A stretch of DNA of 14,909 nt from Verrucomicrobia bacterium 12-59-8 (lineage in GTDB: Bacteria > Verrucomicrobiota > Verrucomicrobiae > Verrucomicrobiales > Verrucomicrobiaceae), in NCBI GenBank assembly GCA_002279765.1, contig NCCR01000098.1, positions 31,351 to 46,259 on the forward strand, read 5' to 3'. The translations under genes were made by a program, and so were the position numbers. This document shows positions 1 to 7,395 of this stretch, piece after piece. The first letter of the stretch is position 1, and every line of letters begins with the position of its first letter. The notes under the pieces were generated by a model, which did not search any database, was not told the origin of the DNA, and worked only from the letters and a program-made list of their open reading frames with translations.

Positions 1-5
1 CACTC

Positions 6-608
6 ATGCCCGCCAAACCCAAAGCCGCCCCCCCTATTGAATCCAGCCCCGAGGCCATCAATGAGAATCTCGGGAAACGGGTGAAAAAACTGCGCGGCGA
101 CCGTGGCTGGTCGCTCGAAGAACTCGCCACGGCGAGCGGTGTGAGCCGCTCCATGCTCAGTGAAATCGAGCGCGAGAAGGCCAACCCGACCCTGACCGTC
201 ACCTTTCGCATTGCCCGTGCCTTTGGACTGACCTTGCAGGAGCTGATTGAAAGTGCGGAGGCCAGCGCTTCGAAAATCCAGGTCATTCGGGCCACCGACC
301 GCGCCCAGGTCTATCGCAGCGACAAGCAGTGCGAGATCCGCACGCTCTCGCCCATCAATCTCGAAAAGGACGTGGAGTTTTACGAGATGACACTGCGCCC
401 CGGCGGCACCCTGCGCAGCCAGGCGCACTTTGAAGGAACGCGCGAATTCCTGACTGTTGAAGAAGGCAGTGTGCGCATCGAATCCGACCAAAACAGCGAG
501 GAACTCGCCAAAGGCGACTCCGGCACCTACCGCGCCGACGTGCCCCACGCCATCGTCAACACCGGCAAAGGAGACGCTCTGGTGTTCCTCGTCGTGATCT
601 ACCGCTAA
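6..608 (+). CDS. XRE-family transcriptional regulator with C-terminal cupin domain
   Basis: A 200-aa cytoplasmic DNA-binding regulator. Residues about 22-81 form a classic XRE/Cro-type helix-turn-helix, with the recognition region SGVSRSMLSEIEREKANPT at 44-62. Residues about 124-198 are a single cupin barrel, with H141, E147 and H181 at positions where cupins often hold a metal or small ligand. This HTH-plus-cupin layout and length are typical of regulators that sense a small metabolite through the cupin and control nearby catabolic or transport genes. The basic, Pro/Ala-rich first 20 residues are probably flexible. The ATG at base 6 is the only good start and lies almost at the window edge, so its promoter is not visible. 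The M60 peptidase gene begins 23 bases after the stop, so the two may be co-transcribed. The ligand is unknown; a sialic-acid-related ligand is only a guess from the neighbours. Confidence 0.93.
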   Translation: MPAKPKAAPPIESSPEAINENLGKRVKKLRGDRGWSLEELATASGVSRSMLSEIEREKANPTLTVTFRIARAFGLTLQELIESAEASASKIQVIRATDRAQVYRSDKQCEIRTLSPINLEKDVEFYEMTLRPGGTLRSQAHFEGTREFLTVEEGSVRIESDQNSEELAKGDSGTYRADVPHAIVNTGKGDALVFLVVIYR

Positions 609-631
609 AGCCTGAATTTCCCAACCCAACC

Positions 632-2836
632 ATGAAATCAGCCACCACATTTGTCCTCCTCGCCTTAGCCGGGGTATTGCATGCGCAGATGCCTTCTGCG
701 CTCGTGAATGCAGAGCGCGCCAAAATCCTCCAAGGCGTCAAATTGGTGCCAAAGCCGGGTGCGCCGGGGCCAATTGGGATCTGGGGAAACATGGCGTTTC
801 CGATTCTCTCCGCACCCGATAAGGATGGCGTCGAGATCGCTGTCGCGGCGGTTGCGGCTTATGCCAAAGGTCGCGTTATTCTCTTTGGCCACAACAGCTA
901 CCTCGCCGGGGGTGAAGGTGGGGATCACTCGAAGCTCATGGAGAACTGCGTGATGTGGGCGGGAAACAAAGAAAAACCACGCGTGGGTCTCAAGGGCGTG
1001 AACGCTGTCAATCTGTACAAGCAGCATGGTTTTAATGCGGAGACCTTTGACAAAATCGACAAGAAAAGCCTGAGCGTCTACGATGTCGTCATCGTCAACA
1101 TGCAGGGCATCATCAGCGCCGAGGAAGGCGCGGCAGTGGCGGAGTACGTCAAAGGCGGCGGCGGCTTCATCGGCGGCATGACGGGCTGGGCCTTCAGCCA
1201 GACGAGTGGCGGCAAAGACTTGGCGGTGTCTCACGGCCTCAATCAGGCGCTGATGCTCGCAGGCATCGCCATCACGGACATGAGCGCGTTTGACCAGTTG
1301 CGCAGCTTTGAAGCACGCGTGGAACTGCCCCAAATGATGAACGCCTCGGAAGCCATCAGCGCGATCAAAAAACAACGCGACGGCGGCTCCGCGATGACGG
1401 CTGAGCAGATGAAGCAGGCGACAAACGCCATCCAGATCGCCATGGCGGCGCAACCGCCGGACCGCAGCAATTTGAAGACTGCCGTGCTTGCCGCGCTGGG
1501 CAATGCAGGAGCTGATGCCGTGGTGCCGACTAAACAGTCACCGCTCACCGCCGAAAAGCATGCCGCGCAGCGTCTGCGTCTCGGCATGGAGACGCGTGTG
1601 CTGCGTCTCGCCGCCAGTGAAGGCGTGGCCGCACACCCCGCGCATGAAACCTTCCCCGGCAAAGTGCCTGAGGGCGCGCCACGTGTCTCAGGGGAGATCA
1701 AAGTGATCCCCAGCATCCCCGGCTGGACCAGCACCGGCCTCTACGCGGCCGCAGGGGATACCATCGCTGTGATTCTGCCGGAGAAATTTGCCGACAAGGG
1801 CTACACCGTGCGCATCGGCTGCCACAGCGACACGCTTTACCATCTCGACAAATGGGAACGCGCGCCGGACATCACTCGCAGCGTCTCCTTGGTCACCGTT
1901 AACACGAAAACCGCCAGCGCTTTTGGAGGACTCCTTTACATTGAAGTTCCCGACCGGGCCAAGGACGATGAACCGTTCACTGCCGTCGTTCAGAACGCCG
2001 TGCCTGCACCGCTGTTCGTACTTGGACAGGATGACGATGCCAAATGGAGCGAGATCAAAATGCGCCCTGCCCCGTGGGCCGAGCTCGCCTGCGACAAGCT
2101 GATCCTGAGCTGCCCCACCGAAGTCGCACGCGCTATCACCAATCCCACCCAGCTCATGGAGTTCTGGAAAAAGGTCGTCGAAGCCCAGGACGACATCACC
2201 AATCAAACCGCCGAGCGTAAACGTCCCGAGCGCATTGTTGCCGACGTGCAAATTAGCGCCGGCTACATGCACAGCGGTTATCCGATCATGATTCCGACGA
2301 GCACCGCACCGGAGATGACGACCTTTGGCAAACTGAAGTTCCCCGGCTGGGGTTTCTACCATGAAATCGGCCACAACCATCAGCGCGGTGATTTCACCTT
2401 CGACGGCACCGGCGAGGTCACCAACAACGTCATCGGCATGTACTGCTATGACACCGTCTTGAAGAAAGACTGGCTCATCGGCCACACCGCCATCACCGAA
2501 GAGGCGCGCATGGAACACATTCAAAAGATCAAGAAGGCGTCGAACAAGTGGCAGGTGTGGAAAAGCGACCCATTCACCGCGCTGACCACCTACATCCAGC
2601 TCGTGCAGGAGTTTAGCTGGGAAAGCTGGCGCAAATACCTCTACAGCTTCAACGACCCCACATTCGGCCCCGCCCCAAAGGGCGATGACGAACGCCGAGA
2701 TCAATTTCTCGTGCGCTATTCCAAGATCACCAATAAAAATCTCGGCCCGTTCTTCGATGCCTGGGGCATTCCCGTCAGCTCAGCTGCAAAAGCGGAAGTG
2801 AGCAAGCTGGAGCCGTGGATGCCGAAGGGGATGTAG
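632..2836 (+). CDS. Secreted M60-family (enhancin/mucinase-like) zinc metallopeptidase
   Basis: A 734-aa protein with a signal peptide (residues 1-18, hydrophobic core FVLLALAGVL, likely cut after VLHA), so it is exported. Residues about 50-215 look like a class I glutamine-amidotransferase/ThuA-like fold (GRVILFGHNSYLAGGEGGD near 80-98; strand DVVIVNMQG at 151-159). From about residue 360 comes the M60 region, opening with PGWTSTGLYAAAGD. The zinc site is HEIGHNHQ at 577-584 with the expected downstream glutamate E595 in GTGEVTNN, so both zinc histidines, the catalytic glutamate and the third ligand are present. Known M60 enzymes cleave mucin-type O-glycoproteins; an amidotransferase-like domain ahead of M60 also occurs in animal TCAF proteins. 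With nanA next, a role in attacking sialylated glycoproteins is plausible, but the substrate is inferred. The start is the ATG at 632, which fits the signal peptide; no Shine-Dalgarno is visible. Confidence 0.9.
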   Translation: MKSATTFVLLALAGVLHAQMPSALVNAERAKILQGVKLVPKPGAPGPIGIWGNMAFPILSAPDKDGVEIAVAAVAAYAKGRVILFGHNSYLAGGEGGDHSKLMENCVMWAGNKEKPRVGLKGVNAVNLYKQHGFNAETFDKIDKKSLSVYDVVIVNMQGIISAEEGAAVAEYVKGGGGFIGGMTGWAFSQTSGGKDLAVSHGLNQALMLAGIAITDMSAFDQLRSFEARVELPQMMNASEAISAIKKQRDGGSAMTAEQMKQATNAIQIAMAAQPPDRSNLKTAVLAALGNAGADAVVPTKQSPLTAEKHAAQRLRLGMETRVLRLAASEGVAAHPAHETFPGKVPEGAPRVSGEIKVIPSIPGWTSTGLYAAAGDTIAVILPEKFADKGYTVRIGCHSDTLYHLDKWERAPDITRSVSLVTVNTKTASAFGGLLYIEVPDRAKDDEPFTAVVQNAVPAPLFVLGQDDDAKWSEIKMRPAPWAELACDKLILSCPTEVARAITNPTQLMEFWKKVVEAQDDITNQTAERKRPERIVADVQISAGYMHSGYPIMIPTSTAPEMTTFGKLKFPGWGFYHEIGHNHQRGDFTFDGTGEVTNNVIGMYCYDTVLKKDWLIGHTAITEEARMEHIQKIKKASNKWQVWKSDPFTALTTYIQLVQEFSWESWRKYLYSFNDPTFGPAPKGDDERRDQFLVRYSKITNKNLGPFFDAWGIPVSSAAKAEVSKLEPWMPKGM

Positions 2837-2884
2837 CATCGTTCAAGGTTCGTCCTGAGCGCATGGACAAACAAACTCACCACC

Positions 2885-2935
2885 ATGAATCCTGTTGCAG
2901 AGGATTTAGGGCGTCGCACGTTTGGCCCATTATGA
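2885..2935 (+). other. Possible 16-codon upstream ORF overlapping the nanA start
   Basis: An ATG at 2885 opens a short frame encoding MNPVAEDLGRRTFGPL. Its TGA stop at 2933-2935 overlaps the first ATG of the lyase gene (2932-2934) and touches the second (2935-2937). Its start context CTCACCACC-ATG resembles the Shine-Dalgarno-less contexts before the peptidase (CCCAACC-ATG) and the esterase (ATCAACC-ATG) genes. It could couple translation into nanA, or be chance. There is no homology evidence that I can judge. Confidence 0.22.
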
Positions 2936-3858
2936 TGAACCTGCCCGACTCCCAACGCCTGCACAGCCTCGTCACGGCCACGCATACGCCATTTCATCCC
3001 GATGGCTCGCTCAATCTTAACGTGGTGGAGAAACAGGCAGCATTCCTGCTTTCGAAAGGTGTAAACACCATTTTCATTGGTGGCAGCACCGGCGAAAGCC
3101 ACTCGCTCACCTACGATGAACGCCATCTGCTGGCCAAATGCTGGATGGCAGTCACGAAAGGCACCGCCATGCGAGTGGTGGTGCATGTGGGGACAAACTG
3201 CATTGCCGATGCTAAAGCGCTGGCGGAGCAGGCCGAAGACCTGGGCGCATCAGCCATTGCAGCCCTGGCTCCGATGTATTTCAAACCGAAGAACGTCGAG
3301 GTGCTGGTGGAGACGATGGCACAGATCGCCTCAGCAGCGCCGGACACCCCCTTTTACTACTATGACATTCCGTCCATGACCGGCGTGAATCTCTCCGTGC
3401 CAGATTTTCTGCAGCAGGCAGGCAAACGCATCCCAAATCTGGCCGGCGTCAAATTCACCAATCCCGACCTCATGTCCTATCAGTACTGCCTACGCGCCGA
3501 TAAAGGTGCCTGGGACGTCCCTTTCGGCTGCGACGAACACATGCTCGGCGCTTTGGCGATGGGTGCTAAGGGGGCAGTCGGCAGCGGCTTCAACTTCGCC
3601 GCCCCTGTTTACCTGCGCCTGCTGGCCGCATTTGCCCAAAACGATTTGGCCGCTGCACGGCTGGAGCAGTTTCGTGGAGTGCAGATCATCAGCACCCTCG
3701 TCAGCTACGGCTACATGGGTGCCGCAAAGGCCGTGATGGCGATGCTCGGCGTCGATGTCGGCCCCGCTCGTCTCCCCAATACCACCCTCAGCCCTGCACA
3801 AAAGGACAGGCTGCACGGCGAACTCGAAGCCATGGGCTTTTTCGAGTGGGTGAAATGA
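2932..3858 (+). CDS. nanA: N-acetylneuraminate lyase (DHDPS/NAL family aldolase)
   Basis: About 308 aa, the usual size of this family. It should cleave N-acetylneuraminic acid to N-acetylmannosamine and pyruvate in the cytoplasm through a Schiff base. The TIM-barrel family motifs are all visible: GGSTGES (pyruvate-binding loop) near residues 45-51, the catalytic tyrosine Y144 in FYYYDIPSMTG, and the Schiff-base lysine K174 in LAGVKFTNPDLM. The YYYxIP and VKFT...DLM signatures and the GP(A/P)RLP C-terminal segment match the animal/NPL-like branch of sialic acid lyases better than DapA. The frame is open back to 2815, but that extension overlaps the peptidase gene and looks non-coding, so I chose ATG 2932 (2935 is equally possible). 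The stop lies 6 bases from that of the convergent gene. Other DHDPS-family aldolases are possible, but NAL fits best. No nanE, nanK or sialidase is in the window. Confidence 0.87.
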   Translation: MMNLPDSQRLHSLVTATHTPFHPDGSLNLNVVEKQAAFLLSKGVNTIFIGGSTGESHSLTYDERHLLAKCWMAVTKGTAMRVVVHVGTNCIADAKALAEQAEDLGASAIAALAPMYFKPKNVEVLVETMAQIASAAPDTPFYYYDIPSMTGVNLSVPDFLQQAGKRIPNLAGVKFTNPDLMSYQYCLRADKGAWDVPFGCDEHMLGALAMGAKGAVGSGFNFAAPVYLRLLAAFAQNDLAAARLEQFRGVQIISTLVSYGYMGAAKAVMAMLGVDVGPARLPNTTLSPAQKDRLHGELEAMGFFEWVK

Positions 3859-3864
3859 CCCAGA

Positions 3865-4791
3865 TCAGCGTGTCACCCGCAACAGAGGCGTAGGCAGGTG
3901 TTCGCTGGTAAGCCAGAGTGTGAGGCTGTCGCTGTCGTAGCAGACGGCTTCCGTTTGCCGTAGCAGTTCAGGTTCAAGGCGTGCCGGTCCTTGCTGTAGC
4001 GCCTCGGCGAGTGGTATGTTTTTTGGCAGCAGCCATTCATACAGGCTGCTATAGGTGGAGACGACCATGCGTGAACCATCCGGTGCAAAGCAGGCTCCGG
4101 TGGTCATGCAGTTGTCGTGGGGGCGCTTGCCGACGCGAATCAGTGCGGGGAAGGCCAGATCGGCCACTTTTTCCAGCACCATGCTCACCTTGGGCTGCAG
4201 TGGCTGTGGAAAAGCGTAGAGCGCGCACTTGCCATCATCCGTCTTGGTCAGAATGTAAAGACGCCTGGTCTGGGGATGCACGAGCAGGCTTTCGGCGTTG
4301 CGCCTGCCGTCAGGATAGTTCGCACGCCAAATCTGCGGAGCGGCGGTTTCAGTTTCCGCCACAGGCAGACCGACTGCATTGATTTCGGGCTCGGGGATCT
4401 GATAAACCTGAATCGTTGAGCGGATGAAAAGATTGTCCCCGATGTCGCCGATGAAGAGAGTCGGAGTTCCCTGCTCATCTTTACCGGAGGCGATGTCCTC
4501 CCAGTCGAAGTTCGCTGCATCACGCACACGGACCTTGGCACGTGTTTTACCGCTGCGATCAATGGCAAACACACAGGGCTCGCCGCCGGAATCGTTTACG
4601 GTCCAGAAAATCGCGGGATCGCGGACGCCCAGCGCCAGACCAGAGCTTTCTTTGATGCGTTTGTCTTCCAGTATGGCGACCTGCTTGGTCGTGCTGGCTA
4701 CCGGCTTTTCCGGCCACGCTCCCGCACTCTGCCCACAGCAGGCGAAAGCCGCCATGAAAATGAGCGCAAACTGGAGCTGGGTGGAATTCAT
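3865..4791 (-). CDS. Secreted beta-propeller-like protein of unknown function
   Basis: A 308-aa exported protein; the first 23 residues (hydrophobic core FALIFMAAFACC) look like a signal peptide. The start is ATG at 4791; an in-frame ATG at 4872 would give 27 extra residues that overlap the upstream gene and precede the signal peptide, so it is unlikely. The mature part has features of a repeat propeller: WTVNDSGGEPCVFAID (64-79), NFDWEDIA (95-102) and the acidic turn GDIGDN (115-120), followed by VYQIPEPE. These resemble the acidic, calcium-type turns of phytase-like or SdiA-regulated-like propellers, but I cannot name the family with certainty. It begins 5 bases after the stop of the amidase gene, so the two are almost surely co-transcribed and possibly translationally coupled. 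It may act in the periplasm on or near cell-wall or phosphate-bearing material; this is inference. No enzyme motif is identified. Confidence 0.82.
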   Translation of the reverse strand: MNSTQLQFALIFMAAFACCGQSAGAWPEKPVASTTKQVAILEDKRIKESSGLALGVRDPAIFWTVNDSGGEPCVFAIDRSGKTRAKVRVRDAANFDWEDIASGKDEQGTPTLFIGDIGDNLFIRSTIQVYQIPEPEINAVGLPVAETETAAPQIWRANYPDGRRNAESLLVHPQTRRLYILTKTDDGKCALYAFPQPLQPKVSMVLEKVADLAFPALIRVGKRPHDNCMTTGACFAPDGSRMVVSTYSSLYEWLLPKNIPLAEALQQGPARLEPELLRQTEAVCYDSDSLTLWLTSEHLPTPLLRVTR

Positions 4792-4796
4792 GGCGA

Positions 4797-5525
4797 TTAA
4801 CCCAGCGGCGTTGCCGGACCTGCCAACATGCGGTTGTAATGAAACTGCACACGGCCCTGAAACCACCGCCATGTCTGGCCCGGGCGGCCATTTTCCAGCA
4901 GGAAATGCGGGCAGTCCTTGTGCAACGGGCTGGTGCCTACACGCGGCCAGTGATAGTGCGGCACCACGTGATCGAGCGGAATGGCATACGCACGCATGAG
5001 ATACGCGGCGAGCCGAGCTGTGCGGTCAATCGTTTGACCAAGGTCATTGCCCTGATGCTCGCACATCTCAATGCCGATGCTGTAGTTGTTGCCGACACCG
5101 TCAAAATCAGCGTGCTCTCCCTGCTCACGGCAGGGAAGGTGCTGGATCGCGATGTCATCCTGCACAGTGAAGTGCCAAGTGAGGAAGCCGATGCGGTTGC
5201 CCCCCTTGCGTTTCGTGGCACGCAAGGCACCGCGCTTTAGCGCCAGCGCGTGGTTGTAAGCATTGCCGGTGTAGTTCTGCGTGCTGTGAATGGTGATGTA
5301 GCGCGGCTTCATCGGCCGGTAGTAGCGGCGGCCCACCGTGCCGGCGGGGATGATGTCGAGTTTGATGTGCGCCTCGGCGAGCAATTGATCAGGCGTCATG
5401 GCTCCGGGCGGCACCGGTGCAAAGCGCGCCTCCCAGCGCGCAACACGCGAGCCGTCATACGTGGCGCAAGCCGCGACAATGAAGGCAAGCGTCAATGGTA
5501 GGAAAAGTGCGACGTTTTTGCGCAT
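4797..5525 (-). CDS. Lipoprotein N-acetylmuramoyl-L-alanine amidase (Amidase_2 family)
   Basis: A 242-aa predicted lipoprotein that should cleave the bond between MurNAc and L-alanine in peptidoglycan. The N-terminus MRKNVALFLPLTLAFIVAAC is a lipoprotein signal with lipobox VAAC, so C20 would be acylated and the enzyme anchored in a membrane facing the periplasm. The Amidase_2/PGRP fold is shown by ITIHSTQN (zinc ligand H80), TWHFTVQDD (117-125), YSIGIEMCEH (148-157), VVPHYHW (zinc ligand H190) and the C-terminal SPLHKDCPHFL, whose C205 would be the third zinc ligand. The start at 5525 is chosen because it begins the lipoprotein signal; an upstream in-frame ATG at 5558 adds 11 unlikely residues. 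Likely roles are wall turnover or recycling, or attack on foreign peptidoglycan. It is followed after 5 bases by the propeller-like gene. No Shine-Dalgarno is visible. Confidence 0.9.
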   Translation of the reverse strand: MRKNVALFLPLTLAFIVAACATYDGSRVARWEARFAPVPPGAMTPDQLLAEAHIKLDIIPAGTVGRRYYRPMKPRYITIHSTQNYTGNAYNHALALKRGALRATKRKGGNRIGFLTWHFTVQDDIAIQHLPCREQGEHADFDGVGNNYSIGIEMCEHQGNDLGQTIDRTARLAAYLMRAYAIPLDHVVPHYHWPRVGTSPLHKDCPHFLLENGRPGQTWRWFQGRVQFHYNRMLAGPATPLG

Positions 5526-5712
5526 ATGAGTGTTTAACGGCCAATGGTCAAAATTCAATGCTCATGTTCAACCATCTGCATCTAGCACGAACTGCGCATC
5601 GACCTCTCCCGCCAATGCCAATATCAGTGAAAGAAACGGCAGCATGTTGCGGCGTGATTCCTGTGAATTCGGGATTGTCATACCCCTCCACGTCATTCAA
5701 CATCCGCGCTTC

Positions 5713-7098
5713 ATGAGCACCACGTCCATCCCCGATTCCACCGCGCCTTGGTACAAGCAATTGTCCGGCTACCACTGGTTTGTGCTGATCGTCGCCTCCG
5801 CAGCGTGGTTCTTTGACTGCCTGGACCAGCGGCTGTTTTCGCTCGCCCGTGTGCCGGCTTTGATGGAACTGATGAAACTGCCGTCATCGAGCCCCGATTT
5901 GCAGGCCTTTGGCAAAGTCGTCACCGCCTGCTTCCTGATCGGCTGGGGTATCGGCGGATTGATCTTCGGCGCTTTGGGAGACAAATATGGCCGTGCCCGC
6001 ATGCTGACACTGACGATCCTGATTTACTCCGCCTTCACCGGCCTGAGCTATTTCAGCCGCTCACAGCTCGACTTCACGATCTTCCGTTTCCTTACCGGCG
6101 TGGGCGTGGGCGGCGTGTTTGGCCTGGCCGTGGCATTGATCGCAGAAACCGTTCCCAGTGGTGCACGCGTCCAGTGTCTTGGCCTGTTGCAAATTCTGTC
6201 AACCATCGGCAACCTTACCGCAGGCTTTGCGAAGATCGGCATTGATACATTGGAAGCAAATCACACCATCACCGCCGGATCGGGCTGGCGCTGGATGTTT
6301 CTGATCGGCGCGGCACCGGCGCTAATGATCATCTTTACCCGGAAATATCTCAAGGAGCCCGCCACTTGGCAGCATCTCAAAGACACGAATCAGCTCCCGA
6401 AGGGCAGCATCTTCGCGCCTTATTCCAGCCTGCTCGCCAGCGCCCGCTGGCGCAAAAACCTCTTCGTGGGCGCGGTCATCGCCAGCACCGGTGTGATCGG
6501 CCTGTGGGCCATCGGGGAGTATGCCGTCGATTTGCAAAAGGTCGTGTTTCGTCAGCACTTTGAAAAAGCTGGCTTGCCGGCGGACCAGATCGCGTCCGAG
6601 GTAAACGGTGCGATCTCCGTGGCCTACCTCTGGAACATGCTGGGGGCTGCAGTCGGCATGACCTTGTTCACCAATGTGGCCAAGCTGGGACGTCGTTTGG
6701 CCTTCTTCTTGGGCTTTACCAGCGCGCTCATCGTCACCTTCCTGGTTTACTGGAAGATGAGCGATCCAATCGCAGCACGCTGGATGATGTTCCTCATGGG
6801 CATGGTACAGCTGAGTGTCTTCGCCGGCTTCGCCATTTATCTGCCCGAACTCTTCCCGAGCAAGCTGCGCAGCACGGGCACAAGCTTCTGCTACAATTTG
6901 GGCCGTTTCGCCGCCGCTGGTGGGAGCTTTTTCTCCGCCACGCTCACTTCTGGCATCTACGGCAAATTCGCCGCCCAAGATCCTGCGCTGCCGCTGCGCT
7001 ACGCGGCGATGACCATGTGCGCCATCTTCCTCATGGGCATCTGCATTCTGCCGTTCGCACCTGAGACTATGGGCAAGCCGCTGCCTGAAGACGATTGA
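5713..7098 (+). CDS. MFS transporter (metabolite/sugar-acid:H+ symporter type)
   Basis: A 461-aa inner-membrane protein with about twelve hydrophobic segments in two halves, typical of the major facilitator superfamily. Motif A is clear in the loop after helix 2 (GALGDKYGRAR), a second family motif appears as RFLTGVGVGGVFG, and the C-terminus ends PETMGKPLPED, as in the sugar/metabolite symporter branch. An acidic residue pair sits in helix 1 (FFDCLDQRLF), as is common in proton symporters of the sialate/aromatic-acid group. The frame opens at 5530, but conservation starts at WYKQL, so ATG 5713 is the best start; no Shine-Dalgarno is seen. The next gene starts 1 base after its stop, suggesting an operon with the 94-aa gene and argA. 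The substrate cannot be read from sequence; a sialic acid or related organic acid would fit the wider locus, but is a guess. Confidence 0.88.
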   Translation: MSTTSIPDSTAPWYKQLSGYHWFVLIVASAAWFFDCLDQRLFSLARVPALMELMKLPSSSPDLQAFGKVVTACFLIGWGIGGLIFGALGDKYGRARMLTLTILIYSAFTGLSYFSRSQLDFTIFRFLTGVGVGGVFGLAVALIAETVPSGARVQCLGLLQILSTIGNLTAGFAKIGIDTLEANHTITAGSGWRWMFLIGAAPALMIIFTRKYLKEPATWQHLKDTNQLPKGSIFAPYSSLLASARWRKNLFVGAVIASTGVIGLWAIGEYAVDLQKVVFRQHFEKAGLPADQIASEVNGAISVAYLWNMLGAAVGMTLFTNVAKLGRRLAFFLGFTSALIVTFLVYWKMSDPIAARWMMFLMGMVQLSVFAGFAIYLPELFPSKLRSTGTSFCYNLGRFAAAGGSFFSATLTSGIYGKFAAQDPALPLRYAAMTMCAIFLMGICILPFAPETMGKPLPEDD

Positions 7099-7099
7099 A

Positions 7100-7384
7100 A
7101 TGACCGCCGCTGAACTCAAAACCGCCACACAGGCAGCTGCGGAATCCGTTTCCCCCGAAGCGCTCGCCCTCTGGCATGCGAAGCAGGGAAACTGGAATGC
7201 AGCGCACAACATCGCGCAAGACATCCACACGAAGATGGGTTCCTGGATTCATGCGCTGCTCCATGTGATCGAAGGCGACCAGTGGAACGCAGACTACTGG
7301 TTCGCGAAAGCCGGCAGGCCTTCGCACGGGCCCAAGGAGATCGACAAACTTTGGGACGAAATCGCTGGTGTTGTGCTATCTTGA
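7100..7384 (+). CDS. Small conserved hypothetical protein, soluble and tryptophan-rich
   Basis: A 94-aa soluble protein without signal peptide or membrane segment. It is mostly helical, with aromatic and His-rich spots: LALWHAKQGNWNAAHNIAQD (39-58), GSWIHALLHVIEGD and NADYWFAKAG. The pattern of two similar helix pairs ending in small residues recalls a TPR/SEL1-like helical hairpin. I recall similar small hypothetical proteins in Verrucomicrobia and Planctomycetes genomes, with no known function. It starts 1 base after the MFS stop and its own stop lies 11 bases before the argA start, with the argA ribosome-binding site overlapping its last codon. It is therefore almost certainly translated in series with both neighbours. 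No catalytic motif is evident and I do not assign a role. Confidence 0.82.
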   Translation: MTAAELKTATQAAAESVSPEALALWHAKQGNWNAAHNIAQDIHTKMGSWIHALLHVIEGDQWNADYWFAKAGRPSHGPKEIDKLWDEIAGVVLS

Positions 7385-7387
7385 AGG
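7383..7387 (+). promoter_or_regulatory. Shine-Dalgarno GAAGG deciding the argA GTG start
   Basis: GAAGG lies 8 bases before GTG 7396 and overlaps the TGA stop (7382-7384) of the preceding 94-aa gene. It is one of the few good ribosome-binding sites in the window and argues for GTG 7396 over the in-frame TTG at 7381, which has no such site. Its overlap with a stop codon suggests that termination and re-initiation are linked. Confidence 0.6.
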
Positions 7388-7395
7388 CTCAAACA

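Noticed and set aside
1688..2704. Long minus-strand frame of 338 codons opposite the M60 peptidase gene
   Set aside because: It lies wholly inside a well-supported gene, and its His/Ala/Gly-rich, repeat-free sequence has no recognisable domain; long antisense frames are expected in GC-rich coding DNA.
3848..3878. GGGTGA/TCACCC inverted repeat at the nanA and propeller-gene convergent ends
   Set aside because: Only 6 bp with a 19-base loop and no T run; likely chance, although the gene ends are just 6 bases apart.
5526..5712. Divergent gap before the MFS gene, checked for promoters and RNA
   Set aside because: I saw no paired -35/-10 elements, no stable hairpin and no conserved-looking RNA; only weak fragments such as TTGAAT-16-TAAACA toward the amidase.
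6322..7230. Minus-strand frame of 302 codons across the MFS gene
   Set aside because: Antisense to a transporter with clear motifs; the product is rich in Glu, His and Ala with no motif.
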